A stretch of DNA of 64,000 bases from Nitrobacter sp. 62-23 (GCF_001897285.1 NZ_MKSM01000104.1:1-64000); one strand, 5' to 3'; shown: positions 8,088 to 16,610, numbered from the stretch's first letter. Numbers and translations are program-made. The notes: a model not told the origin generated them from the letters alone.

Positions 8088-8576
8088 CTATTTCGCATTA
8101 GGCGCCGGTGGTTCTGACGCACCTGCAGGCCCCGCAGGCCCTGGTGGGCCAGCAAGTCCGGCTGGCCCGGGAGGTCCCGGTGGTCCTGCGGGCCCCGCCG
8201 ATCCAGCGGGGCCAGCGGGTCCAGTTGGTCCGGGCGGTCCGGCAGGACCGGGCGCTCCTGCTGCTCCGCAGTTTTGAATCACCGCGTCACGGGTCTGGGA
8301 CCCGGAGGTGATCGTCACGATGCAGGTTGAGGGAAACTCAGCGCCGGACCATCTGAATGCCCCGGTCCCCGTGCTCTCGATTTTCACCGTCTTGGCCGGG
8401 TTGATCTTGATTTCGACGTTGGGGTCGCGCGTGCCCCGGATCCGTCCCTCGATCACCAAATCCCCACGCCTGATGGTGGCGCTCGTGATGAAGATATCGG
8501 CGGATGCGCTGATCGGCCATGCGGCGGCAAAACAGGTGACCGCGGCCGCGGCGGTGCTGACTAGCTTCGAAAGCAT
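8088..8576 (-). CDS. secreted collagen-like protein
   Basis: A 162-residue protein with a signal peptide (MLSKLV, hydrophobic to about residue 25, cleavage near ASA). A predicted beta-rich domain follows at ~27-103 and contains two cysteines (one in STCIV, one in IQNC). The C-terminus is 17 uninterrupted Gly-X-Y triplets, mostly GPA/GPP (DNA 8115-8267), then EPPAPNAK. Bacterial collagen-like proteins form triple helices and are usually surface exposed or secreted. ATG 8576 is chosen because GGAGG lies nine bases upstream; the ATG at 8585 would touch the same Shine-Dalgarno. The function of the N-terminal domain is unknown. Confidence 0.82.
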   Translation of the reverse strand: MLSKLVSTAAAAVTCFAAAWPISASADIFITSATIRRGDLVIEGRIRGTRDPNVEIKINPAKTVKIESTGTGAFRWSGAEFPSTCIVTITSGSQTRDAVIQNCGAAGAPGPAGPPGPTGPAGPAGSAGPAGPPGPPGPAGLAGPPGPAGPAGASEPPAPNAK

Positions 8577-8741
8577 ATTGAACATCCTCCCCCACACGAA
8601 CCAAATCTCATCACGAAAATACGCTGAGAGCAACCACGAGCGAGGATAAGGATCCTTATACAAGCATCGCTTGTGAGGAATTGTTGCGATCGGTCACGAA
8701 GTGACTTGCGGGTTGGGCCAAAGGGCGCTACTCGCCCCCCT

Positions 8742-8960
8742 ATGGCATCATCGAAGCGTCACACACCCGGCGTGCGAACCCGCGATGGAGGTGAATATAC
8801 CTGTCCGGGGTGCGGAGCAGTCTATCAGGTGACGGTCTATACCAGCCCGTTCAAGGACACGAACCATCAAGACTGCGATATCTGCAATATGAGCATCAAA
8901 AGCTGGAATCACGCCACCACCTGGTGGTCCTACAAGTTGACCAAGCGGCCACGAAAATAG
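8742..8960 (+). CDS. small zinc-ribbon-like hypothetical protein
   Basis: A 72-residue basic protein with two Cys pairs, CPGC and CDIC, separated by about 22 residues, as in a zinc ribbon. The ending is rich in Trp and Lys (WWSYKLTKRPRK). No family is firmly recognised. The start is uncertain: ATG 8742 has no clear ribosome-binding site, and an in-frame GTG exists at 8673. Confidence 0.5.
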   Translation: MASSKRHTPGVRTRDGGEYTCPGCGAVYQVTVYTSPFKDTNHQDCDICNMSIKSWNHATTWWSYKLTKRPRK

Positions 8961-9094
8961 ACCGTCCGATGAAGCGCCCGAGCTGAAAAGATCGCGTGCC
9001 GGGCCAAAGGCCCATTCCGCTTGGTTCACCTCATGGCTTGGCTCACCTCATGGCCGCGATCCAGCGGCTGGACAATCCCGAATGTCGAGCGGTC

Positions 9095-9388
9095 CTAATA
9101 ATTGACCGAGATCACATGTTCGGCCGCGGCACAGCAAAAATGCCGTCGCCAGCCATAATAGTAAGCGGGGCCAGGATACCAGCCGTGTGCGAAGAAGGGT
9201 ACGGTTAACGGCGTCGCACCACGTATACCGGCCACCAGTCCGCCCGAAATGGGCGCGCGCCAGTACTTCGCGTGGTGATGGTGACGGGCAATCGTGGCCG
9301 CAAGCCGCATATCCTCCGCCGCCTGGACAGTGGCCGTCGAAACGACCACAGCGGCGGTCGCCAACACGAGAGTTCGCAGTTTCGCCAT
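9095..9388 (-). CDS. small secreted His/Tyr-rich protein, hypothetical
   Basis: A 97-residue protein with a Sec signal peptide (hydrophobic to ~20, cleavage near VQA-AE). The mature region has an ARHHHHAKYW cluster and a Tyr/Gly-rich segment (YPGPAYYYGW) with adjacent cysteines (FCCAAAE). GAGGAC lies upstream of the ATG. It resembles the many short periplasmic proteins of this bacterial group whose function is unknown; the His cluster could bind metal, which is a guess. Confidence 0.6.
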   Translation of the reverse strand: MAKLRTLVLATAAVVVSTATVQAAEDMRLAATIARHHHHAKYWRAPISGGLVAGIRGATPLTVPFFAHGWYPGPAYYYGWRRHFCCAAAEHVISVNY

Positions 9389-9614
9389 CGATCCGTCCTC
9401 AATCGTGAATCCATTTTATCCATTCTGCACAACATCGGGGAACGGCAAAAGTCCCGACCGAAGGAAATTACAGGTCACAATTCGAAAAAACGGGCGTGAC
9501 GGCTGGGAAGGGCGTTTTCCTTGTTCTGCCGTCCACGCGGCCACGCCTTGCGAAGAAGGCGGAGGGACGTAATCATGTCGCCCGCGTTCTCAACACCACA
9601 CCGGACCCTGCCTC

Positions 9615-9713
9615 ATGATTTCGATCCTGTTCACACTCGCATTTGTTGGCGTCATGCTGTTCATCGGAGGGCGGATCGTCCTGGGCTGGATCCTGCCGAA
9701 GCGCCGTCGCTAG
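9615..9713 (+). CDS. possible 32-residue membrane micro-protein
   Basis: A short frame begins MISILFTLAFVG, continues with one hydrophobic segment, contains a GGR turn and ends WILPKRRR before TAG. The positive C-terminus after one membrane span fits a single-pass small protein. There is no good ribosome-binding site directly upstream; the strong GGAGGG at 9561-9566 instead serves a different frame starting at 9575. The call is tentative. Confidence 0.3.
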   Translation: MISILFTLAFVGVMLFIGGRIVLGWILPKRRR

Positions 9714-9835
9714 AACATGATCCCGAAAACTGGAAACCGGTTTTCGGAAAAGATCATGCTCAAACAAAAAGATAAGCGACGAGTCTGATGCATCGCAGTT
9801 GAATGCATCGCAGTTGAAACAGACGCCAGATGGCG
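9714..9835. repeat. dispersed palindromic repeat plus 15-bp tandem duplication
   Basis: From 9714 the arms CATGATC and GATCATG enclose a second pair CCGAAAAC/GTTTTCGG, a palindrome frequent in intergenic regions of this bacterial family. It is followed by a perfect tandem duplication of ATGCATCGCAGTTGA at 9788-9802 and 9803-9817. No gene is present between here and tRNA-Arg. Confidence 0.7.
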
Positions 9836-9935
9836 ACTGACGCGGCTGGATGCCATCGCGGAAACGCGAGAAGCTATCCCAGGCCAGCGCGGACGCGGCT
9901 GACGCTGCAATGCCAAGCTGAAAGAGAATGGCGGT

Positions 9936-10012
9936 TGGCGCGCTCGGAGAGATTCGAACTCCCGGCCCTCGGAATCGAAATCCGATGCTCTATCCAGCTG
10001 AGCTACGAGCGC
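9936..10012 (-). tRNA. tRNA-Arg (anticodon TCG)
   Basis: A full cloverleaf is seen: acceptor GCGCTCG pairs with CGAGCGC, the D stem is GCTC/GAGC, and the anticodon stem TCGGA/TCCGA encloses loop TTTCGAT with anticodon TCG. The T arm is GGGAG TTCGAAT CTCTC, with a G-U pair. Discriminator G and an encoded CCA end the gene. It reads Arg codon CGA. Confidence 0.96.
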
Positions 10013-10364
10013 CCCGCACCCTTATAGGGAGAGCGAGGTCCCGATGTCACGCCCTTTGCCGGGTCGTCCTTGGAGAACCGCGAGCCACCTTGACGGTCCG
10101 GGGTGTGGATTGGAGATGGGAGCGCGGCGCGGCTCGATTCGTCTCTTTGGCTTAAAATCGCGAGGCATGGCCAAGTCATTGATTTTACTTGTTCAAAGTG
10201 TGGTAAAAAGGTGACTCCGCGCTGAAATTGCGTGGCCCGACGGTCAGCCTCGTTTCAATTGCGTCCGCCGACGCTAAGCTAAAATTTATTAAGCTGCGGA
10301 TTTTCTCGATATTCCACAAAGATGGAACGGAAGCCTCGCATCAAAGATAGCTTTGGGTGGCGGC
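10013..10364. other. intergenic region, no feature recognised
   Basis: About 350 bp between tRNA-Arg and the TPR/beta-barrel gene. It is AT-richer at 10165-10320 (for example AAAATTTATTAAG), which may hold the promoter of the downstream gene. No conserved RNA or small gene was recognised. Confidence 0.4.
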
Positions 10365-11705
10365 GTGAAATGTGTTCAGACGGCGAAAGCCGTATTCGTT
10401 TTGCTGGCGACCATTGCCTGCTGCTCGGCGGCTGCGGCGCAATCGCCGGCGCCGCCCGTCACGGCGGCGGCGGTGGTCCAGCAGGACTACGACGCGCTGT
10501 TTCAGCAGATGTACAAAAATCCCTCCGACCTGGAGGCGAGTTTCAAGTTCGCCGAACAGGCCGTGAAGCGCGGCGACTATGAAGCGGCCATCGGCGCGCT
10601 CGAGCGCATGCTGTTCTTCAATCCGAATCTGCCGCGCGTGAAACTCGAACTTGGCGTTCTGTATTTCAAGCTCGGCTCATACGAACTCGCGCGCAGCTAT
10701 TTCCAGGAGGCGATCAAGGCTGGCGACGCCCCTGATGAGATCAGGGCGCAGGTCCTGGCCTATTTGACCGAGATCGACCGCCGGATGGCGCGATACGAGT
10801 TCAGCGTGTTCACCACCGCCGGCTTCCGCTATCAGACCAACGCCAACCTCGGCCCTTCGAGCTTGATGGTGCGCGCGCTCGGTCAGGACGCGCTTCTCGA
10901 CGGCACGTACGGCAAGCGTCCGGACTGGAGTTTCTTCCAGACCCTCACAGCCAACTACGCCTACAAGATCGGCACGCGGGGAGACGCCATCGAAGCAAGT
11001 TTCCTCGGCGTCAATTCACGCCAGTACAAGCTCAACCAGTACAATTTCGGTCTCGTCGAACTCGTCGTCGGGCCGCGCATCGCGATCGGCCAGAACGCAT
11101 CGTTCAAGCTCTACGGCATCGGCGATCAGGTCTGGCTCGGGGACGCCAATTATTTTTCGGCCGGCGGCGGCGGCGTGTCCGCGCGCACGACGATCGGCGA
11201 CCGCGGACTTCTGGAGGCGTTCGTCGAGGGGCGGCACCGCGATTTCTCCGATTCGAACAACTTTCCCACGGCCAGCCAGCAGAGCGGGGATCTGCTGTCG
11301 GCGGCTGTGATGTCGGATCTGCGCTTCGGAGCGCTGCACTGGACGGCGCGCGCCGGATTCGATCAGAACCAAGCGGTCTTTGATTATTACTCCTACAAGC
11401 GTTACTCGATCGACATGGCCTTCCCGTATGCGTTCGCCCTGCCGGTGTTCGGCACGCCGCATCAATTCGTGATCGCGCCGACGATCGGCTTTAGCTGGGC
11501 CAACTACGATGCGCCCAATCCGATCGTCGATCCCGTCACGGTGCGGAACGACACCGAGCAACGTTACGGCGCGATTTTCGATGCGCAGGTGTACAAGAAC
11601 GTCGGCGTGCGAACGCAGGTCCAATATATCAGGATCGACTCCTCGCTGCCGAACTACGCGACCGATAACCTTTCAGTCTCGATCGGGCCAACCGCGCGGT
11701 TTTGA
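10365..11705 (+). CDS. TPR plus outer-membrane beta-barrel protein (Slam-like architecture)
   Basis: A 446-residue protein with a signal peptide (AVFVLLATIACCSAAAA, cleavage near residue 26). TPR-like helices follow at ~35-140, including NLPRVKLELGVLYFKLGSYELARSYF-type repeat signatures. The rest is an amphipathic beta-strand region ending in Phe, as expected of an outer-membrane barrel. TPR followed by a barrel, with the junction segment YQTNANLGP, resembles the surface lipoprotein assembly modifier (Slam, DUF560) layout. I infer an outer-membrane export or assembly role. GTG 10365 is taken as start; TTG 10353 is an alternative. A CHASE2 cyclase follows on the same strand after an opposite-strand gene. 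Confidence 0.68.
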   Translation: MKCVQTAKAVFVLLATIACCSAAAAQSPAPPVTAAAVVQQDYDALFQQMYKNPSDLEASFKFAEQAVKRGDYEAAIGALERMLFFNPNLPRVKLELGVLYFKLGSYELARSYFQEAIKAGDAPDEIRAQVLAYLTEIDRRMARYEFSVFTTAGFRYQTNANLGPSSLMVRALGQDALLDGTYGKRPDWSFFQTLTANYAYKIGTRGDAIEASFLGVNSRQYKLNQYNFGLVELVVGPRIAIGQNASFKLYGIGDQVWLGDANYFSAGGGGVSARTTIGDRGLLEAFVEGRHRDFSDSNNFPTASQQSGDLLSAAVMSDLRFGALHWTARAGFDQNQAVFDYYSYKRYSIDMAFPYAFALPVFGTPHQFVIAPTIGFSWANYDAPNPIVDPVTVRNDTEQRYGAIFDAQVYKNVGVRTQVQYIRIDSSLPNYATDNLSVSIGPTARF

Positions 11706-11736
11706 GCCGAACCTGCTCTGCGACCGGAGCCGCGCG

Positions 11737-12156
11737 TCAGAGCGCTGCGGCGGTGTATCCGCGCAGGTGCACGACCTGCGGGACCGACCGCCTGTCCTTT
11801 GCCGGAACGTATCGCGCGGTTGCGGAGGCCCGCGTTCCTTTGCCGGCATCCTCCACGGCAACCGACATCGTCAACCCCTCAACCGACGGCCGGAGTTTCC
11901 GGACGATGCCGGGTTGCGTTGCGAGGACGGTCCCGGCCGCCGCCATCGCTTCGGCCAGCCGCATGTCAGCGGGCTGATCGATATTTGTCGCCAGCGAGTT
12001 GACGCCCGCGAGCGCCGCGTCGTCGGCAATGTCCTGCAAGCGCGTGTTCGTCCCGGCGTGGACGGACATCACGAAACCGGCTGCCGTCACAAAGGGGAGG
12101 GCTGTCGCCGCCATCACGGCGAAACTCCGTTTGCTGAAAAATGTCCGGGCCATCAT
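11737..12156 (-). CDS. TadE/TadG-like pilus-assembly-type protein, short
   Basis: A 139-residue protein with an N-terminal membrane anchor (FAVMAATALPFVTAAGFVMSV) and the segment TRLQDIADDAALAGV, which matches the signature after the anchor in TadG-like proteins (R-L-Q-x-A-x-D-A-A-A-L-A-G). TadE/F/G are minor pseudopilins or secreted factors of the Tad pilus. No other tad gene is nearby, and the protein lacks the long von Willebrand-type domain of full TadG, so this is a short orphan. It lies on the opposite strand, between the TPR/barrel gene and the cyclase. Confidence 0.6.
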   Translation of the reverse strand: MMARTFFSKRSFAVMAATALPFVTAAGFVMSVHAGTNTRLQDIADDAALAGVNSLATNIDQPADMRLAEAMAAAGTVLATQPGIVRKLRPSVEGLTMSVAVEDAGKGTRASATARYVPAKDRRSVPQVVHLRGYTAAAL

Positions 12157-12394
12157 TGTAGGCTGCCTCTGCTGCTTTGCTGATCGGCTCTGGCGGCAAG
12201 CATGAGAGACAGACGGCGGATTTGTCGTTAATCTGCTGCGCGTGGCCTCGCAAAACCTCTTACAGTGCTGAAAAATTGGCTATTTTCGTCGCGCCAAATT
12301 GAGCGGATTTCGTTAATGTGCCGGTAACACTCGTGCCGTCTGGTCCGCCGGGCCATCGAGCCACCGACTGCAAATCGAGGAGCCGGATTGAGGC

Positions 12395-12515
12395 TTTGAT
12401 GTCGTCGCTTCCCACAGCGTTTTCGAGCGAAGTGGAATCCGGTTCGCGTGAAGAAAACGGGTCACAGCAAGAGGTTCGCCGTTTTTGTAAAACGACGAAG
12501 GACTCCAGTTGCGTC
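12395..12515. repeat. dispersed intergenic repeat copy
   Basis: The sequence GCGTTTTCGAGCGAAGTGG ... CCGGTTCGCGTGAAGAAAAC is the reverse complement of the 3' part of the repeat at 16660-16715. It is followed by a decayed arm (ACGAAGGACTCCAG). It lies in the 370-bp gap between the TadG-like gene and the cyclase start, so cyclase transcription probably begins within or before it. Confidence 0.7.
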
Positions 12516-12526
12516 GGGGTCGAACG

Positions 12527-14812
12527 GTGAAGACTGCGGCGCATCTCCGCGGCACCTTGGGCGTGCGCATCACACGGGCGGTGGCACGTCTGCGCCGGCT
12601 GACGCGCAACAAGAATCTCCGCGCCGTCGGTGCGGCGGTGGTGACGCTTGTCCTGCTCACGTCGCTGCGCGCTTACGATCCGCGCATCGTCACCGAATTG
12701 AAAGAGCGCACGTTCGATACCTATCAGCGGCTCAAACCGCGAGCCTATACCGACCTGCCGGTGCGGATCGTCGATATCGACGAGGCCTCGATCGCCGAAT
12801 ACGGACAATGGCCATGGCCGCGGACGCGGCTTGCCGCGCTGACGCGGAGGCTCGCCGATCTTGGCTCCGGCGTGATCGCATATGATGTCGTTTTTTCGGA
12901 GTCGGATCGCACCACGCCGAGCCGGCTCGCCCAGGACTTGAAGGATTCCGGCGTCCCCGATCTCGACCAGACCATGAAGCTGCTTGCGAACCTGCCGGAT
13001 CATGACCGGGCGTTCGCGGACGCCATCAGCAAGACCGGGGTCGTGCTCGGCTTTGCCGCCAGCACCACAGCCAATGCCCAGCGCCCGCCAGTGCGGGCCG
13101 GGCTGGCCTTCGTCGGTGTCAACCCGGCCAAGGTGCTGGTGCCGTTTCACGGCACAGTGTCGAGCCTGCCGATTCTCAACGACGCGGCCGCGGGCATCGG
13201 CGGCATCAATCTGAGTTCGCACGATCGCGCCGGCATCGTCCGCCGCGTCCCGATGCTGTTTTCCGATGGCGCGAACGTTTATCCGGGCCTCGCGGTCGAG
13301 GCGTTGCGCGTCGCCCAGAACCAGAGAAGCATCATCGTCCGCGGAACCGGCTCGAGCGGCGACAGCGACACCGGCCACGCTGCGCTGATTGATATGCGGG
13401 TCGGGCAATTCAAGCTCCCGCTGACCAGCAACGGCGAATCCTGGGTCTATTTCAGCCGCGACCAACCGCAACGCTATGTGTCCGTGAAAGACATTCTCGA
13501 TCCCGCCAAGGAGGCCGCAGTCAAGCCTCTGATCGATGGCGCGATCGTTCTCGTCGGCGCATCGGCCGCGGGCCTGATGGATGCGCGGGCGACGCCGCTC
13601 GGGGGATTGGTTCCGGGCGTGGCGATCCAGGCCCAACTGATCGAACAAATCCTCGCGCAGGATTTCATCGAGCGCCCGGATTGGTCGAACGGGCTTGAGA
13701 TCGTCCTGACCGTTCTGTTCGGTGCGCTGGTCGCCGGCCTGGTGCTGGCGTTCGGCGCCCGGTTTTCATTCTATGCCGGCGGCGTGGTGTTCCTTGCTGG
13801 GCTCGCCGGATCATGGATTGCGTTTTCGCATTTCCGGTTGTTGATCGATCCGATCTTTCCCGCGCTGGCGGCGCTGGCGGTTTATATCGCGGTGGAACGC
13901 GTACTTCACGTTGCTTCCGATCATGAAAAGAAATTCGTGCGCCAGGCCTTCGGCCAATATCTCGCGCCGGAACTACTCGCACGACTTGAAAATTCGCCAC
14001 AGGCGATGCGCCTTGGCGGTGAGTCCCGCGACATTTCCGTGATGTTCATGGATGTGCGCGGCTTTACGCCGATCTCCGAGGCCCTGTCGGCGACAGAGCT
14101 GGTCGATTTCATCAACACGCTGCTGGCGCCGTTGTCGGATGCCATCCAGGACGAGATGGGAACGATCGACAAATATATCGGTGACTCGATCATGGCGTTC
14201 TGGAACGCGCCGGTGGAGGTTCCCGATCATGCGACCCGGGCCTGCCGCGCCGCGCTCAAGATGCGCGCCGCGATTGATGCGCTTAACGGCTCCGACGTCT
14301 TCGGATTTTCTGCCCGCGGCTTCGAGGACCCTCGCGTCAGGATCGGGGTCGGCATCAATGCCGGACTGGCCTGCGTCGGCAACATGGGATCGCAACGGCG
14401 ATTCAACTATTCCGCCATGGGCGACGTTGTGAACGTTGCGGCCCGGATCGAGTCTGCGAGCAAGGCGTTCAATGCGGACCTTCTGGTCTCGGAAGACGTG
14501 GCGCAGCGGGCAAAAGGAATCGCGTTACTGGAGGCAGGCGAAATTCTTTTGAAAGGCAAGTCGCGGCCAACCAAGATTTACGCGATTGCGGGAGACGAGG
14601 TGGTGGCGGCATCGCCGGAGTTCGCCGAATGGAAGCGCCAGCACGGCGCGTTGCTTGCTGCGATCAAAGCCGGTCACGTGCAGGATGCGGATGCGGCGCT
14701 GGCGCGTTGCCGTGAACTCGCCGGCGATGACATGCGGGATTTCTATCGCCATTTCGCTGAACAAGCAGCAACGCTTGAGTCCGCTTCGGCAGGCAAGCTG
14801 GTGCATCGATGA
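12527..14812 (+). CDS. CHASE2-domain class III adenylate cyclase
   Basis: A 761-residue membrane sensor. A basic N-terminus and one membrane helix (~30-45) lead into a periplasmic CHASE2 domain (~50-385). Three membrane spans follow (~395-460), then a class III nucleotide cyclase domain (~480-690). Metal-binding aspartates are D509 in FMDVRGFT and D553 in YIGDSIMAFW; the transition-state Asn/Arg are in GDVVNVAAR. It should make cAMP in response to an unknown extracytoplasmic signal. GTG 12527 is preferred; TTG 12509 is also in frame. In related genomes such cyclases sit near FecR and TPR proteins; here only the TPR/barrel protein is close. Confidence 0.88.
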   Translation: MKTAAHLRGTLGVRITRAVARLRRLTRNKNLRAVGAAVVTLVLLTSLRAYDPRIVTELKERTFDTYQRLKPRAYTDLPVRIVDIDEASIAEYGQWPWPRTRLAALTRRLADLGSGVIAYDVVFSESDRTTPSRLAQDLKDSGVPDLDQTMKLLANLPDHDRAFADAISKTGVVLGFAASTTANAQRPPVRAGLAFVGVNPAKVLVPFHGTVSSLPILNDAAAGIGGINLSSHDRAGIVRRVPMLFSDGANVYPGLAVEALRVAQNQRSIIVRGTGSSGDSDTGHAALIDMRVGQFKLPLTSNGESWVYFSRDQPQRYVSVKDILDPAKEAAVKPLIDGAIVLVGASAAGLMDARATPLGGLVPGVAIQAQLIEQILAQDFIERPDWSNGLEIVLTVLFGALVAGLVLAFGARFSFYAGGVVFLAGLAGSWIAFSHFRLLIDPIFPALAALAVYIAVERVLHVASDHEKKFVRQAFGQYLAPELLARLENSPQAMRLGGESRDISVMFMDVRGFTPISEALSATELVDFINTLLAPLSDAIQDEMGTIDKYIGDSIMAFWNAPVEVPDHATRACRAALKMRAAIDALNGSDVFGFSARGFEDPRVRIGVGINAGLACVGNMGSQRRFNYSAMGDVVNVAARIESASKAFNADLLVSEDVAQRAKGIALLEAGEILLKGKSRPTKIYAIAGDEVVAASPEFAEWKRQHGALLAAIKAGHVQDADAALARCRELAGDDMRDFYRHFAEQAATLESASAGKLVHR

Positions 14813-14844
14813 CCGCATCGCTCCGGATTTTCGCCGGAATGTGC

Positions 14845-14920
14845 TGCCGCCCTCAAGAAAACGCGTCAATCAAAATCATAGAGCCCCGCTTCTGATCCGT
14901 CAGAAGCGGAAAGGCTCTAG
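14845..14920. repeat. palindromic repeat, possible bidirectional terminator
   Basis: A hairpin is formed by GCTTCTGA and TCAGAAGC (loop TCCG), extended by outer GAGCC/GGCTC pairs, at about 14889-14919. Next to it the sequence AAGAAAACGCGTCAATCAAAATCAT is the TTTGACGCGTTTTC edge of the dispersed repeat family. The hairpin lies between the convergent cyclase and cupin genes and overlaps the cupin stop codon, so it may terminate both. Confidence 0.6.
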
Positions 14921-15405
14921 CCGTAAGGTGTTCCGTCCTTGCGTGTAAATACCCAGTGGCCGGGCGCAGCCATTTTCGCCTGAATATCATCGGCGGGGTA
15001 GCTGCCTTCGTCGCCGGGTGAACGATCGCCGATCTCGATATAAACCACGTCGGCAGCCGTCCGATTGACGAGGTGATGGGCACGGCCGGCAGCTGGAAAA
15101 CCCGCGCACATGCCAGGCTCGAGATCGATCTCACCTTCATCCGTGACGAGGGTCGGCCGTCCTTCGAGGATGTAGATGAATTCGTCCTGCTTGCTGTGCC
15201 GGTGCAGCAACGCGGATTCCCCGCCAGGAAACAGCCTGGTCAGGTTCACGCCGAAATTTGTCAGGCCGAAATGATCGCCCAGCGGACGTTTTTCCCGCTT
15301 CAGCATCCGCGAGAAAAATGGCTCGGGATAGTTCGACGGCTTCGTGCGGAGCGGAGTATCGACTGCGACAAGCGCGAGAGGCGGTTGCTTTGTGGAATCG
15401 CTCAT
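14917..15405 (-). CDS. cupin-domain protein
   Basis: A 162-residue single-domain cupin. Motif 1 (GGESALLHRHSKQDEF, with His/His/Glu metal ligands) is at ~61-76. Motif 2 is around PGMCAGFPAAGRAHH at ~97-111. It starts 13 bp after the stop of the formaldehyde dehydrogenase gene on the same strand, so they are likely co-transcribed. The family includes small metal-dependent isomerases, dioxygenases and sugar-binding proteins; the substrate is unknown. A role linked to formaldehyde or thiol metabolism is only suggested by context. Confidence 0.78.
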   Translation of the reverse strand: MSDSTKQPPLALVAVDTPLRTKPSNYPEPFFSRMLKREKRPLGDHFGLTNFGVNLTRLFPGGESALLHRHSKQDEFIYILEGRPTLVTDEGEIDLEPGMCAGFPAAGRAHHLVNRTAADVVYIEIGDRSPGDEGSYPADDIQAKMAAPGHWVFTRKDGTPYG

Positions 15406-15418
15406 GCGCTATTTCGAT

Positions 15419-16558
15419 TCAGAACGTCACGACGCTGCGGATCGACTCGCCTTTGCGCATCAGGTCGAACGCCCGGTTGATGTCGTCGAGCGGCATGATG
15501 TGAGTGATCATCGGGTCGATCTCGATCTTGCCCTGCATGTACCAGTCGACGATTTTCGGCACGTCGGTGCGGCCGCGCGCGCCGCCGAACGCGGTGCCTT
15601 TCCAGACCCGCCCGGTGACGAGCTGGAACGGCCGCGTCGCGATCTCCGCGCCGGCGGAAGCAACGCCGATCACGATCGACTGTCCCCAACCGCGATGACA
15701 GGCTTCGAGCGCCTGGCGCATCACCTTGACGTTGCCAGTGCAATCGAAAGTGTAGTCGGCGCCGCCGATCTGATCGGCACCGGACTTGGTCATGTCGACA
15801 AGGTGAGGGACGAGGTCCTTGCCCATGTCCGTCGGGTTGACGAAGTGCGTCATGCCGAAGCGTTCGCCCCACGCCTTGCGGTCGTCGTTGATGTCGACGC
15901 CGATGATCATGTCGGCGCCGGCGAGCCGCAGCCCCTGCAGCACGTTCAATCCGATACCGCCGAGGCCGAACACGATCGCCTTGGCGCCGGGCTCCACCTT
16001 CGCCGTATTGATGACTGCGCCGATGCCGGTGGTGACGCCGCAGCCGATGTAGCAGACCTTGTCGAACGGCGCGTCATCACGGATTTTCGCGACCGCGATC
16101 TCCGGCAACACGATATAATTGGCGAAGGTCGACGTGCCCATGTAGTGGTGGATCTTCCTGCCATCAAGCGAGAAGCGGGACGTGCCGTCGGGCATCAGTC
16201 CCTGGCCCTGGGTGGCGCGGATCGCCGTGCAGAGGTTGGTCTTGCGCGACAGGCATGACGGACATTGCCGGCATTCCGGCGTGTAGAGCGGAATGACGTG
16301 ATCGCCTTTCTTCACCGACGTCACGCCCTTGCCGACATCAACGACCACGCCGGCGCCCTCATGGCCGAGGATCGCCGGAAACAAACCTTCCGGATCGGCG
16401 CCGGACAGCGTGAACTCGTCGGTGTGGCAGACGCCGCTGGCCTTGATCTCGACCATGACTTCGCCGTCGCGCGGCCCGTCGAGTTCCACGGTCGTGACTT
16501 CCAGCGGCTTGCCGGCGGCAATGGCGACTGCGGCGCGAACGTGCATGGTGATTTCCAT
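15419..16558 (-). CDS. S-(hydroxymethyl)glutathione dehydrogenase (class III alcohol dehydrogenase)
   Basis: A 379-residue zinc alcohol dehydrogenase. Catalytic-zinc ligands are in the CHTDEF and GHEGAG segments. The structural-zinc cysteines are in PECRQCPSCLSRKTNLC. The Rossmann motif is FGLGGIGLN. The GTSTFANYIV segment and length are typical of class III enzymes that oxidise the glutathione adduct of formaldehyde with NAD. The start at 16558 (MEITMHV) could alternatively be the ATG at 16546. It heads a two-gene unit with the cupin. A strong hairpin lies 16 nt upstream of the start. Confidence 0.92.
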   Translation of the reverse strand: MEITMHVRAAVAIAAGKPLEVTTVELDGPRDGEVMVEIKASGVCHTDEFTLSGADPEGLFPAILGHEGAGVVVDVGKGVTSVKKGDHVIPLYTPECRQCPSCLSRKTNLCTAIRATQGQGLMPDGTSRFSLDGRKIHHYMGTSTFANYIVLPEIAVAKIRDDAPFDKVCYIGCGVTTGIGAVINTAKVEPGAKAIVFGLGGIGLNVLQGLRLAGADMIIGVDINDDRKAWGERFGMTHFVNPTDMGKDLVPHLVDMTKSGADQIGGADYTFDCTGNVKVMRQALEACHRGWGQSIVIGVASAGAEIATRPFQLVTGRVWKGTAFGGARGRTDVPKIVDWYMQGKIEIDPMITHIMPLDDINRAFDLMRKGESIRSVVTF

Positions 16559-16573
16559 TCTCTGTCGGTGGGG

Positions 16574-16599
16574 AGGTTGCGCGCGTCGCCGCGCAACCT
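16574..16599 (-). promoter_or_regulatory. 10-bp perfect hairpin in the leader of the formaldehyde dehydrogenase gene
   Basis: AGGTTGCGCG pairs perfectly with CGCGCAACCT around a six-base loop, ending 16 nt before the ATG. It could act as an operator for a dimeric repressor or as a leader hairpin limiting translation. No strong Shine-Dalgarno is seen downstream of it. The role is inferred from position only. Confidence 0.45.
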
Positions 16600-16610
16600 G
16601 TTGTCATCAT

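Noticed and set aside
9575-9775. 66-residue frame behind a strong GGAGGG
   Set aside because: The reading runs into the dispersed palindromic repeat and has no protein-like composition, although its ribosome-binding site is better than that of the micro-protein frame at 9615.
12260-13648. A 462-residue minus-strand open frame
   Set aside because: It lies opposite the CHASE2 domain of the cyclase, has Arg/His/Gly-rich shadow composition and no recognisable motif.
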